Source: Dryas octopetala (Eukaryota; Streptophyta; Magnoliopsida; Rosales; Rosaceae). From it: a DNA stretch of 64,000 nt. Below the pieces are notes generated by a model, which saw nothing but the letters and a program-made list of their open reading frames with translations, ran no database searches and was not told the DNA's origin. Where the stretch lies: assembly GCA_963921425.1 (NCBI GenBank), contig OY992835.1, positions 22,072,001-22,136,000 on the forward strand, written 5' to 3'. The position numbers and the translations under genes were made by a program. Positions 52,904 through 64,000 of this stretch are shown in pieces (positions within the stretch are counted from its first letter, which is position 1; every line of letters starts with the position of its first letter).

Positions 52904-54986
52904 AAAGTTCATTGACTGCAGTTGCCTTTCCAAATCGACCTTTAAGCATACTGAGACTTTATGTGACTCTTTCCGAATAGGTTTCAAACGAGGGAGGGGA
53001 AACATTCTCATCATAGGGGTCTTTAATAATTATTAGCAGGTAGAGTTCTAAAAATTATATGAAAGAAATTATAAGAGGGTCCTCATTTTATTTATTTAAT
53101 TTCCTATTTTTGAAGACCTGACGAGTGAGGACCATACATATAGTTCGATCAAAGGGGTCCCATATGGCATATGTAGTCGTCGAACCCACAAAGCAGTTGT
53201 GTTGGTTTCCATCTCATTTCTATATATGTTGCTGTACTTTGTGGTCTTGAAAGAGAAATTAAGATTTTTCGTTGACCATAAACATAGATTGATTAATAAA
53301 GCCAAACGTGATTCAAACTTACGAAATTAAGAACAAGAACAAATCCAATTCACACGTGGTGTGAAACCTCCTACTTATTTGCTTATGCTGCAAAGCAACT
53401 AGCTAGTAATTAAACAATCACACATTCATTGTTTCGGTCATATATGCACCTCAATTACGTCACTCTTACATTTATGTCACATATATATATATATATATTA
53501 CATGTTGCAATTATTTAGTGATCAATTAAACATTGTATAACATTATGAGCACGACTATTAATATTCTTGTGAAACATAATTTAGTACTACATATAGGATT
53601 AAATATATATATTACTGTCTAATTGGTTTGAAAACTTGTTTTCATCGGTGTAGTTTCAAAAGAATAAAGTCTAAAGATCAAGTAATTATTTATAAGCAAT
53701 ATTACAAAGATTATATTTTCTGACTATTTATATAACAAGTGATATCCGAATTATCAACTGACATATAATGTGATTCAAAATATGCCCCTTCTAATATTAC
53801 TTTCACAAAGTGCTTCACTTTCAAATATGAAAGGTGAAGCTGCGTGGGGCAGCCTCCTTGAGACATGTACGTCATTGATATCATGTTTGTGTCTTGGCTT
53901 ATCTTATAAGTTTTGACAAAATTTGCAATTATCTGTGTCGCTTTACAAGCACCATCCTTGGCCACATATTTTGATGAGGTGGCCTAGCTCACAAAGGAAA
54001 TGTTTAGGACCAGGGTTGGCTCTTTTGCTTAACATTGACCTAATAAACTTTAACATAGACCGTGAATTTTTGTTTTCTACTAAGAAAATAAGAAATCACA
54101 ACACAAAATTTCGACCACGACCAAATTCAAAGCGATCAAAATTAAATACACAAAGAAGAGAGGTCATCTACAATGCAGTCTGAATCTGATCCCTAAACTC
54201 ATTTTTTTAGTATAAAATAAATATAGTTCAGTCACAATGGATCATAATGTGATCTCCATAATTTTTTGAGATCCAGAAACTATCTCCAGTTTTGGATATA
54301 GACTATACCCAAAATCAAATTAATTGGTTGGCCCACTAAAAAATAAATGAGTTAAATATTAATATTCTCAAATTTGAGCCTCAACACTATTGTGTTGGTG
54401 ATTCCCAAAATTTATATTTTTACATTTTTTGATACTCAAAATTAATTTGAATATTGGATATTTGAGGATCACTATTGTAGAAGGCCTCAGAGAAAGCTCA
54501 TGGTCCCAATTCTTTGGTCTATATACATATCATCAGCAAAATTATTATTATTTAGTACTTCAGGCTCTTGAGTAGTAGTAGTAGCGCATATGGTGGTGCA
54601 TCACATGGGGTGAGGTGTGGTGCGTAGGAAGGCAGTACCTGGTTTCGTTGAAGCTAGCTATATGTATATATGATACTCGTGTCTATTTGTTAATTTAGAA
54701 CTAAATAGTCAGTCAGTCAGTCATACATAAATAAAAGATAATACAAATAAAAAATGATATTTATATATGGAGCTCCAATGAGCCTTCTTTTGGGGGGCCC
54801 TCATTTTGAAGCAAAGGCTATGTAACAGTACAGCAGTGGAATATGATATCAATTAAAATGTGTGGAACACGTTTTTGGAGATGATATAAATAAGTGAGAT
54901 TCAACTTCCGGTTGTAGGAATTAATCCAACAAGTAGTAGCAAGCTACTACTCAAAACTAATCAAAATTAAGATCAGAGAGAGAGAG
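52904..54986. other. Spacer and MYB promoter
   Basis: About 2.1 kb of AT-rich sequence, with a TA run near 53481-53498. The last few hundred bases are the MYB promoter with a TATA box at 54885. Short frames at 53096-53305, 53711-53965 and 53923-54183 have no domain I recognise. Confidence 0.5.
54885..54892 (+). promoter_or_regulatory. Probable TATA box of the MYB gene
   Basis: TATAAATA lies 102 bp before the ATG. A short leader ends in a GA repeat directly before the start codon. The spacing suits a 60-70 nt 5' UTR. Confidence 0.6.
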
Positions 54987-56206
54987 ATGGTTAGAACTCC
55001 TTGCTGTGATGCAAATGGAAGGAAGAAAGGGACATGGACACCTGAGGAAGATAGGAAGCTCATAGCTTATGTTACTAGGTATGGCTGCTGGAATTGGCGC
55101 CAACTTCCCAAGTTTGCAGGTCAGTCCATATATCCACCCCAGATAGTCACATACAATTAATTAGAGATGATAATTGAATTGGGTTTCATGAGTTGCTAAG
55201 CATACATTAATTTTGGATTACTAATTAATTGGGTTTCATTTATGTTTGATGATTATAGGTCTATCAAGGTGTGGGAAGAGTTGCAGACTGCGGTGGTTGA
55301 ATTATCTAAGGCCAAACATCAAGAGAGGAAACTACACCAAAGAAGAAGAGGAAACCATCATCAAATTACACAAAAATCTGGGCAATAGGTATGTATATAT
55401 AAATGTCTTACAAGTGATTCATTTCCCAGTACTTCTCACTTCTCAGCATTCGTGGGTACAAGCATATATACATATATATATGCCATATGATATTGATTTC
55501 ACATGGGCAAGATGACATGAAATTAATACTGACAATCTTCTTGTAATTAATTAATTAATTAATGTTGAGTAGTACAACCTAATATCTCATGGGTTTTCCA
55601 ATTGATTCATTTTGCAGATGGTCTGCTATAGCGGCACATCTACCAGGAAGAACAGACAATGAGATCAAAAATCACTGGCATACAAACCTCAAGAAACTCA
55701 TGCTTAAAAAACACAACTCCTCATCATCAGACGCCACACATGATGATCATGATGATCATCAAGGAACACCAACCAACTCATCATCAAACCATGTTTCTGA
55801 TGATGATCATCCCCATGAAAAATGGCACAAGAGCACATCAAGAGTACTAGTGGGACTGAATGCTGAATCGAATTCCCAAAGCCAAATTAGTAGTGTTGAT
55901 AGCAGCCCATCCTTGAGTGAAGTATCATCTTTAACCACAGATACTATTACTGCCGCTGCAATTACAAGCACAAATTTCGTTGATCATGCCGTGGACTACG
56001 ACATTAATGTAATTAATAATACCAATTCCATGGAAGCTGCTGCTGCTGCTGCATATGCAGACTTCAGCGACAATTTCTGGACTGAGCCATTTCTGGCGGA
56101 TAATTCCCACTACAATATCCCAAGTGCTTTTTTCACACCCACCTTGATGGAATCAGAATTTCTGTATCCACTATTTGATGGAGATTTCTTGTATCCAACA
56201 ACATGA
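54987..56206 (+). CDS. R2R3-MYB transcription factor, subgroup 2 (MYB13/14/15-like)
   Basis: Three exons, 54987..55119 (133 bp), 55259..55388 (130 bp) and 55618..56206, encode 283 aa. The exon sizes are the classic R2R3-MYB pattern. R2 has Trp at 17, 37 and 57 with the redox pair C49/C53. R3 has Tyr70 in place of the first Trp, then W89 and W108. [18 protein letters not shown] closes the DNA-binding part. No bHLH-interaction motif is visible in R3. The tail is Ser/Asp/His-rich with an Ala run. FSDNFWTE at 237-244 resembles the subgroup 2 motif (I/F-D-x-SFW-x-E), so a MYB13/14/15-like stress or phenylpropanoid regulator is inferred. It acts in the nucleus. No frame breaks. Confidence 0.92.
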
Positions 56207-58180
56207 TCCATCATCAGGGCTTTAATTAATGTTTTACAAAATATTTAAATATCAATGTTATATGCTTATTAATTGAGATATAGTTTCAAAATATATGCCT
56301 GCATATATATTTTACGTTCTTCTTATCTACTTATTTATTTTTTAAAAAACTTCAACTGCAAAATTCTAATTTTCCTAAAATCAAAATATGAAAATTCATA
56401 TATATCGTACATAACATAAATGATAAACCCAACAATAGGATCATATCCCTTTGTTAAAGGGTATGAAGTATGAAGAGTAGTACTCGATCTTCTAAAAAAA
56501 TATAACATGAAATTAGAATTTATGTCCTCCCGTATATTTATCTCTCTAGGAAAATAAAATTTTCCCCATCCCAGCCTCCACCCATGATTTTTTCCCCAAA
56601 TCCACCCCGAATGCCCCGCGGAGATCGCTTTGGCGTAGAGATATGTCATCCCTACAACGTACATACAGCACAAACCTGAATGTGTTGTGTTCTTGCTTAT
56701 TATAAGCCTAAACCCTAGACAATTAAGAATGGCACAAGCCCAATTAACAACCGTACGTATCTTGCCCAATATAGCACCAGACATGCTTGGGCCTATTTCA
56801 AATAGGTCATATATTGTGTTGGCATGACCCATTTTACTCATTTAGTCCCCTAAACTTCAAAACGAGACACTATTATATATAGGTGTTTTTGATTGGTACG
56901 TATTGTAACATCTGTTAAGTGTTAACTATATATGTTAGAATAAGTCCTATGAATAAAAGGAACAAACCTAATTCATGCTTGTAAAACCTAAGCTTAGCAG
57001 CCTTAGCTATGAAGTACTACCTATATATATATAATCTAGCTACGTTTCACGGTCCTTACCCCCAAATAAAAAATCCACATTCATATGGATTTCCTTGCAA
57101 GGGATCGACACAGGATATCTGTTAGCAATTAACCTCCATGATGCGATTGACGACATGATCAGCTTTATATTTATAATTACGTTTATAGGTTAATTATATG
57201 ACTGAACCCTGATTAGTGTACGTGTTGGGCAATTGTTTCGGTCCAGAATTCATGTTGTCCTCTCAAGTCTTAGTTAATGGCTAAAATACCCAAGTCATGA
57301 CGTACGCTCAGATAATCCAGTGTAGTACTCTAGTCTCTTTTAGTTGTTGAGAGGCTGAGGGCCTGAGAGGATTGGAATGGCGATCTCATTACGTCATTAA
57401 TAATATTGTGTGCGTTGGTTTTCAACATCTTACATTAATTATGGGTGAAATATAATAAAATTAGTACTAAATAAAAAAAATAATTCTATTATTAGCATTG
57501 CTGCTGAGTACAAGCAGTAGAAGTAGCAGCAAAGATAACATATATATATATATATATATATATATGACGGGTTTAGTAATAACAAGGTTGGAATACTTCC
57601 ACTGATCGAAAAATAGGAGGTTGGGACTGGGTTGATAATGGTTATTCCTGGACATTTTTCTTCGGTTTTGTTTCTATTTCTCCTTTTCTGCAATATATAT
57701 TGATTGAAAAGAGAAAAAATATATACACATGAACTTAGCAGATCTGCAGTTTGCATTTCCTCCTTCCATTGCGGATAAGTTGCAGTGGTCAGTGGTGTAC
57801 CATGTAAAGTCTACTGGAGATGGGGTTTCAGATCGGGTTGGGCTGATGGGTATTTTTTTTTTTTTTTTTTTCAATAAAAAGACAGGTGTACGTGTTTTAT
57901 TCGGTCTGGGGTGACCAAGAAATGTACCCGGGTGTGTGACCCAAGTATTGTCCTCAGACGACAATTCTATGATGTGGATAAATCAGCTAGCAAAGACGAC
58001 GTTTTAGATATTTCTATATCTTGTCATCTAGATTATTTAGATATTTCCTAAGTCTCCCAAGTCCCAACTAAAATAGTGCCTAATTTTAACCCCATCTCCA
58101 CCCATCTAAAAACTTACAATTTCTTTTTTAACCCCTGCAACATAATGCCAAATTGACGCAGTAAAAACTGAATAATAAGC
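56207..58180. other. Spacer downstream of MYB
   Basis: About 2 kb. The MYB 3' flank is followed by a degraded repeat-like stretch near 56540-56830 (minus-strand frame with GWRLGWGKFYFPRE), common in plant intergenic DNA. A TA microsatellite lies at 57540-57565, and a poly-T run near 57852-57871. No gene is supported. Confidence 0.5.
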
Positions 58181-58189
58181 TTTTTGGCT

Positions 58190-58255
58190 TCATCTGGGTT
58201 TCGAACCCAATAAAAGTAGACATCAACAGATCACCCTACCACCTGGACCAAGAAC
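58190..58255 (-). mobile_element. tRNA-like SINE head (candidate)
   Basis: On the minus strand, TGGTCCAGGTGGTAGGGTGA (58231-58250) resembles a pol III A box. GGGTTCGAAACCC about 25 nt further on resembles a B box. This pair is the usual head of plant SINEs. The tail and target duplication were not found, so the extent is minimal. A further B-box-like GAGTTCGATCC lies near 58959 on the plus strand. Confidence 0.45.
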
Positions 58256-60257
58256 ATTGATGTGCAAAGATTGGTATTTAATATATTTATACACATTTTA
58301 AAAGATATGAAATCTTTCTGATTTCTATTTTAATTTTAAAAATTGTGTAATTTTTTTTATTGCTTTTTTTATTGCAAATTTAATGTAACTATTTTTTTAT
58401 TGCAAATTAGTGGAGTTTTGTATTATTGAAAATTAGTGTAACTATTTTTCACTCGTGCTTGACTTGGGTTTGAGTCACCTTAATTGTGTACAAATTATTA
58501 TAATTTTTTTCACATATAAAGGCATGTTATATAGTAGTGTGATCGATTTAGTTTCAGTGTCAATGTAATCGATTCAGTTTTATTGTGATCAATGAATCAA
58601 TACAATTTTCGTATTTTTTGTTTAGAATATAATATATTCTAATATGTGTGAAATTGAATAAAAAAGTGAAAATGTTGAAATTTTAAAAATTGTAATCATT
58701 TTGTAACGAGCTTGTATGTTGTATGTTTGGCCTTTTCTTTTTCTTTTTTTCAATTTTTTTTAAGGTTTTATTGGGTTTGTGGGATTTAATTGCATGTTAT
58801 TGTTTAGTAATTGTGTACAGTCTTTATCGTAAATATCTGATAATATATAGACTTTTTTTTATTGTAATTATTTAATATTTGTTCAACTCTATAAAAATTG
58901 TACACAATTACTAAACAATAACATGCAATTAGATTTTATTGTAATACCACTTGTCTTGAGTTCGATCCTCCATGCTGCTTTATTTTTATTTAGTTTTTAT
59001 TGCAATGTAGCATGTGGGCCAGGAGGGGACAGAGCGTCAAGGCACGCATGGGCAGGGGAGCAGCCTCATATGTCAGCTGGGCAACATTGGAATTTAAAGA
59101 ATACCAAAAGTCAAATTTGTTATTTTCATTTTGATTAGTGGGCGGCCAGCCGACCACTAAGATTTAAAAAGCAACTAAAGGTGTATCAGTTAATTAACTT
59201 AATTCTAAAAACACTGGCGGTTTTGAAATAACTCTACTACTATATTAATTATTTACTACAAATATAATCCTATCACGTGTCCTTTCATCTAGGGACATTT
59301 ATTACAATACATTTTGACTGAGAATGGTACAGTTTAATTTCCATGCAGCCACCGTAAATGATTCATATGCATGTCAATGACAAGATTAATTACTGAATAT
59401 GTTAATATGCATGTGATTCACACTCACACATCCTAATTAGAAATTAATTAATTAAGCTTCTAGATTAATTCCATGGTTTCCTCGAAACTCTCTTCTAGAC
59501 TGATGCATAAATACTAAGTAGAGCGAGTTTTATCCAAGTGTGAGACGTGCTTATTACATATAATTAATTATATATGTTCTTGTAGGTTTTAGGTTAGTTT
59601 AATAACTCTGTAGCTTATTCTAACTGAGGAATTAAAATTGAATTATTTAAATAGTTCATAAAAATTTGAAGTACTATGTATGGACATGCATAATCGCATG
59701 CTAAGGTATGTAGTGAATAAGAACTATTTCCCATTAATTCATTGAACTCTTGAAAAATCGATCCAGATCAATTAAAATTGTATAATAATTAAGTAATTAA
59801 TTCTTGTGCTTATCGCTTGACAACAATGAGGAAGTTCAAAACCCCAAGTTCAAATTTGAATATTAACTCTGCAGATAGAAGGGAAATATAGGAGGAAGAT
59901 CGAAGCTGTAGACTATAAATCTCCCTATTATGTTACCAAATTATCTCCCTATTATTATCGCTTCTATTCTCTTTTATGTTTTCTTTGAAATTATATATAA
60001 GGCAGAAAATTTAGGTGAATACTAAAATGATAACGTTTTCCGTTTTAAAAGGCAAGATTGAATGTCCTAAACGAAAATATATATATATATATAGACACAA
60101 AGACATAGCTCTCGCGCTACTACACATTATCTTTAGAGTGCGTTAACATGCAGGTACTGATACCACAAATTATTAACCAAAACCACCTAAAGCCCCTTTC
60201 TTTCTTTGCGGGCCAACTACCACAATGCTAATATTCTTTTGCGGACACCACGCCCAA
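58256..60257. other. AT-rich intergenic stretch
   Basis: About 2 kb, very AT-rich. A complementary pair (TTGTTTAGTAATTGTGTACA near 58800 and its inverse near 58897) forms a short inverted repeat. There is no supported gene; the frame at 58923-59138 has no recognisable domain. Confidence 0.5.
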
Positions 60258-60665
60258 GTTTCATTAATGGTAGCCTAGGATAATTAATTCTAGTTTCAAT
60301 TTGTGGTATACTCTGCAGTTTCAATTCAAAGTGTTGCAGTTTCATTAATAACATGAAAGGTCAATTTGTAATAGTTTCAATTTGTGATATAATCTGCAGT
60401 TTCAGTTGAAAAATGTTGCAGTTTCAATTCAAAAATGTTGCAGTTTCATTAATGGTAGCCTAGGATAATTAATTCTAGTTTCAATTTGTGGTATACTCTG
60501 CAGTTTCAATTCAAAATGTTGCAGTTTCATTAATAACATGAAAGGTCAATTTGTAGAATAATATGTTATAGTTTCAATTTGTGATATAATCTGCAGTTTC
60601 AGTTGAAAAATGTTGCAGTTTCAATTAAACATGTTGCAGTTTCAATTCAAAATGTTGCAGTTTCA
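60258..60665. repeat. Nested tandem repeat rich in TTGCAGTTTCAATT
   Basis: A unit of about 185 bp starting GTTTCATTAATGGTAGCC occurs at 60258-60442 and again from 60443. Within each unit a shorter motif of about 21 bp (ATGTTGCAGTTTCAATTCAAA) recurs. The array ends just before the small basic ORF. Confidence 0.82.
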
Positions 60666-60695
60666 ATTAACTTTCTCTTTACTATTCCTATGCAG

Positions 60696-60983
60696 ATGAC
60701 AAAATCAAATGAGAGTCCAACAAAACGAAAGTTCAAAATTGGAGCAAGAAAAAAAGTACCTATAGAAAGGAAGGGAACAAGGTCATCACCAAGACTACAG
60801 AAACTCAAGAAAAATGACCAAAGTCAGGAGGGACAAACTCAGGCCGAACAACCTCCAAGTCAAACAAAGAAATATGCAAAGAAGAGGCCAGGAAAGAAAC
60901 AAGAGAGCAAACAAGAAACAGAAATAAAAAAGGAGCCCACTCAGCTGCAGTCAACTAAAGCCCATGCAGTCAAACTAACCTAA
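60696..60983 (+). CDS. Small Lys-rich basic ORF, hypothetical (possibly a transposon remnant exon)
   Basis: 95 aa from an ATG that follows TATGCAG, a good splice acceptor, so this may be a 3' exon rather than a whole gene. The protein is very basic and low-complexity (KRKFKIGARKKVP, TRSSPRLQKLKK, KKRPGKKQESKQE) with no recognisable fold. The SSPRL phrase is common in plant MULE/Ulp1-associated proteins, but this is weak evidence. In-frame sequence upstream is the tandem repeat. It could be a nuclear basic tail, a TE relic, or non-coding. Confidence 0.35.
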   Translation: MTKSNESPTKRKFKIGARKKVPIERKGTRSSPRLQKLKKNDQSQEGQTQAEQPPSQTKKYAKKRPGKKQESKQETEIKKEPTQLQSTKAHAVKLT

Positions 60984-62209
60984 TTGTTAATAAAACTAAC
61001 CTAATTATTATATATTAATAATAGTGGTACTAAAAGTTAAAAACCATAGGAAATATGTAGTTATCAGTAATTATTTCTTATCTTTAATTACCTATATATA
61101 TATGTATAATGTATAAAAACGTTCAAAAAATTAAATTGGACTAGCTAGTCATTCAATTGAGAAAGAAAAATGAATCACAAAGACTTGTATACGCACCAAA
61201 AAGAAGATAAGGGTCCAATGACCGAGGCAAAAGAAAAAGAGATCAAAGATTATACTAGGGTTAGACTCACAATCAAATCTTCTATGACGATTTAATAAAC
61301 ATATTTATAAAATCAGACCAGTTATTCAATTGAGAAAGAAAAAGAGATCACATGAACACTACAAGAAATGTGAGCAAAGCCCGCCATTCTTGGTTACATA
61401 GAATAGAATGACAATTGGGCAATAGGGACTGAAGTGCCTTGATTTTAACAAAAATTGGTGACAATTGGGCAATATGGACTAAAGTTTCCAATTGCCACCC
61501 CATTTTGTGTCATCAATGAGGGGTGTGCTTTACTCACATTTCTTGTAGTGGAAAGACTTACGTAACAAAATGAAAACAAAAATCGATGACCGACCAAAAG
61601 ACAAAAAGGGATCAATGATCAAATACTAGGGTTAAACTCATAGTCAGATCTTGCATAATGAGTTAAAAAATTATATTTAAATATTTTAGATATTAAATTA
61701 CATTATACAAATTTAATAATATAAAGTTTGAATATATATTAGTCTAAAAAATCGGCTGTGATTCAACTGCGAATGAAAAATGAATCACAGAAACTTATGT
61801 ATGTACCAACAAATATGAAACGAATCAAAGGATAAAGTATCAAAGGTTTTACCTACCATAAATTATCGGTACTGAGGTTTTAGCTGAAACTCTACCATAA
61901 ATGTTTATTAAGTTACATTATTTTATGATGGCCGGGTTTGTAGGCCATCATATAAATTAGTTTCTCTTGTTGGCCCCGATTCTCACCGACAAAGAAAGGA
62001 AAAAAAAAATCTAAATAAACATATTTTTGCTATGAATTTCATATTGTTTTTAGTTTAGCACTGTCTCCAAATTAATCTTAAGAGATATAAGTTTTCCTAA
62101 TTTCAAAATATTGGAGAGGAACTTCAACGTACTCCACATTTTATCCATACATCCAACAGTTTAATTGTTACTCTCTCTTAAATATAAAAATTTAAAATAT
62201 CTAGTTCTT
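60984..62209. other. AT-rich stretch with degenerate local repeats and a CACTA MITE
   Basis: Three diverged copies of a motif like TTCAATTGAGAAAGAAAAATG followed by AATCACA or GATCACA lie near 61154, 61325 and 61752. The middle one is interrupted by the CACTA MITE. No gene was found. Confidence 0.55.
61357..61550. mobile_element. CACTA-type MITE, 194 bp
   Basis: Ends CACTACAAGAAATGTGAG and CTCACATTTCTTGTAGTG are exact inverted repeats, extended by AAAGC after one mismatch. Flanking GAA (61354-61356 and 61551-61553) is the 3-bp duplication of the CACTA/EnSpm superfamily. Too short to encode anything. Confidence 0.92.
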
Positions 62210-62212
62210 TTA

Positions 62213-63487
62213 AGGCCCTATTTAGTTTACGAAATTGAATTCTTGAAAACAATCAATTCCTATGTATTTTATAAGGATAAGAGAATGTATGATTTCTATT
62301 AATATGTTTGGTAATTCTTGGAAAGTAACTAGTAAATCTCTTTTTATTTCGATGCTTATATTTGGTTTATACAGTAATAAGAAACAAAAAAATTTTAGTT
62401 TTTCAATTATATCTTTACTTATTATATATATTTATAGATAAGAGTATGTAACATAATTCATATTTTCAATTGTGAACAAATTGGTCTTAAAAAATTGTAA
62501 TTGATGCTCCCATACGAAGGAAAAATGAAACCCAAGTTGGGTACAAGGTTCACTTTCCCCTTTTTGCGGCATCATTTTCTCATGAAGCAGGAATTGTTTT
62601 CCCAATGTTGCACTTACCAAAGACCATGGCAAAATAAATTGAATTCTTGAAAAAAATCAATTCCTATATTGTATTTTATATATAAGGAGAAGAGAATGTA
62701 TGATTTCTATTAATATTTTTGGTAATGCTAGGAAAGTAACTAGGAAATCTCTTTTTATTTCGATGCTCATATCTGGTTTATATAGTAATAAGAAACAAAA
62801 AAATTTTAGTTTTTCAATTATATCTTTACTTATTATATATATTTATATATAGATAAGAGTACATAACATAATTGATATATTCAATTGTGAACAAAGGCAA
62901 TTGATTTGGGCTTTAAAAAAATTGTAATTAATGCTTTCCTATGGGAAGGAAAAATGAAACCCAAGTTGGGTAAAAGGTTCACTTTCCCCTTTTAATTTGC
63001 AGCATCATTTTCTCATGAAGCATGAATTGTTTTCTCAATGTTGCACTTACCAAAGACCGAGGCAAAAGAAATTGAATTCTTGAAAAAAAATCAATTCCTA
63101 TGTATTTTATAAGGAGAAAAAAAATGTATGATTTCTATTAATATGTTTGGTAATGCTGGGAAAGTAACTAGGAAATCTCTTTTTATTATGATGCTCCTAT
63201 TTGGTTTATACAGTAATAAGAAACAAAAAAGAAATTCGTTTTTCAATTATATCTTTACTTATTATATATATTTATAGATAAGAGTATGTGACATAATTGA
63301 TATTTTTAATTGTGAACAAAGGCAATTTGGTCTTAAAAAATTGTAACTAATGCTTTCCCATGGGAAAGAAAAATGAAACATTTTTTCATGAAGTAGGAAT
63401 TGTTTTCCCAATGTTGCACTTACCAAATATGACAATGAAATTATTTTCTCAATTTCAAACCTCTAATTGGCAAACCAAACAAGATCT
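62213..63487. repeat. Three-unit tandem repeat with TIR-like outer ends
   Basis: Units begin ATTGAATTCTTGAAAA at 62234, 62638 and 63071, with spacings of 404 and 433 bp. The third unit is shortened by an internal deletion after AATGAAACA. Outer sequences AGGCCCTATTTAGTTT and the complement of AGATCTTGTTTGGTTT differ only by transitions, suggesting decayed inverted ends. A target duplication could not be settled. Confidence 0.7.
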
Positions 63488-64000
63488 TATTGTGATTGTA
63501 TTTTGTGGGTAATTATTAAATACCTTAGTTTTGCGCAGCTGAAATGGACCAATTAGCCGATCATTTTAATTTGGATTTCAAAGTTATGATAATATTACAT
63601 AAGGTTACATAGTATCGACAAACCAACTAATTTGTGATATTTTTTCCGCAATGTCGGATAGGTCTCAAATTCGAGTCTTCACTCCCTAATTAATATATAA
63701 AAAATACATACCATCGAGGAAATTTCCATTGATCAGAGGTACAAGTGCTTTTAATCCTACAAAAATTAATTGAATTTCAAGTTAGCGTCCGTATTGTAAA
63801 CTGTTGTTTTTTCTCCTTCCATGCACGTTTTCTTTTGGTGGAAAGAAACGTAATTGTTAATTAATTATAAAAATCATTTTGATTTATTTAAACAGACGAT
63901 TTAGTGGCCAAAAAAAAATGCAACCAGACAATTTTGAGATCTTAATTTCTATTTCTTGGTCCAACCATTGATGACATCGCCACTTCTACGTCATTGAGCT
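63488..64000. other. Terminal AT-rich stretch
   Basis: About 510 bp to the window end with no recognised gene. AATTCGAGTC near 63670 is only a weak B-box-like match. Confidence 0.45.

Noticed and set aside
56335..56841. 168-aa minus-strand frame
   Set aside because: Contains a GWRLGW-type stretch seen in degraded intergenic repeats and no conserved domain; not a credible gene.

Overview
This is plant nuclear DNA from a eudicot. The genes carry canonical GT-AG introns, the spacers are AT-rich, and there are many small transposable elements. All gene families present are typical land-plant families, and the arrangement and elements fit a woody rosid such as a Rosaceae species. That taxonomic placement is inference only. 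No bacterial, organellar or viral genes were seen.

Layout. 0.2-10.1 kb: two tandem minus-strand G-type (S-domain) lectin receptor-like kinases of the At4g03230 type, each with 8 exons and an intact reconstructed reading frame. 12.1-13.0 kb: a BBX28/29-type B-box zinc-finger gene (+). 17.3-19.3 kb: mitochondrial frataxin (-). 22.0-24.5 kb: a leucine-rich-repeat protein of the At1g78230 type (+). 27.0-27.8 kb: a PHOS32/34-type universal stress protein (-). 30.2-32.7 kb and 36.6-39.1 kb: two intronless non-RD lectin receptor kinases of the At2g19130 type (+). 40.3-44.0 kb: a DUF789 protein (+). 46.0-46.8 kb: a one-pass membrane protein of unknown function (-). 55.0-56.2 kb: an R2R3-MYB factor of the MYB13/14/15 type (+). 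60.7 kb: a small basic ORF beside a tandem repeat.

The most informative structure is a tandem segmental duplication: 27.87-33.39 kb is repeated as 34.67-40.00 kb. Each unit runs from the 5' region of the universal stress protein gene, through one lectin kinase, into the 5' region of the DUF789 gene. Each unit therefore carries a non-functional copy of one neighbour's promoter. The two units act as filled and empty sites for each other and date several insertions: a poly(A)-tailed micro-insertion, an 895-bp TIR element and an LTR-like piece. The two kinases are identical over 372 residues covering the membrane span and kinase, but diverge through most of the ectodomain.

The gene-poor part (46.9-64 kb) is a mosaic of small mobile elements: two GC-rich foldback elements with perfect 8- and 9-bp target duplications, a 5'-truncated LINE with a 15-bp target duplication, a 194-bp CACTA MITE and a tRNA-like SINE head. 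Two PIF/Harbinger-type elements with TTA duplications lie at 15.6-16.6 and 25.1-26.4 kb. No wholly new gene system could be shown from sequence alone. The strongest leads are the duplication and homogenised kinase pair, the triple-palindrome foldback element, and the lectin kinases with a WAK-like cysteine module.
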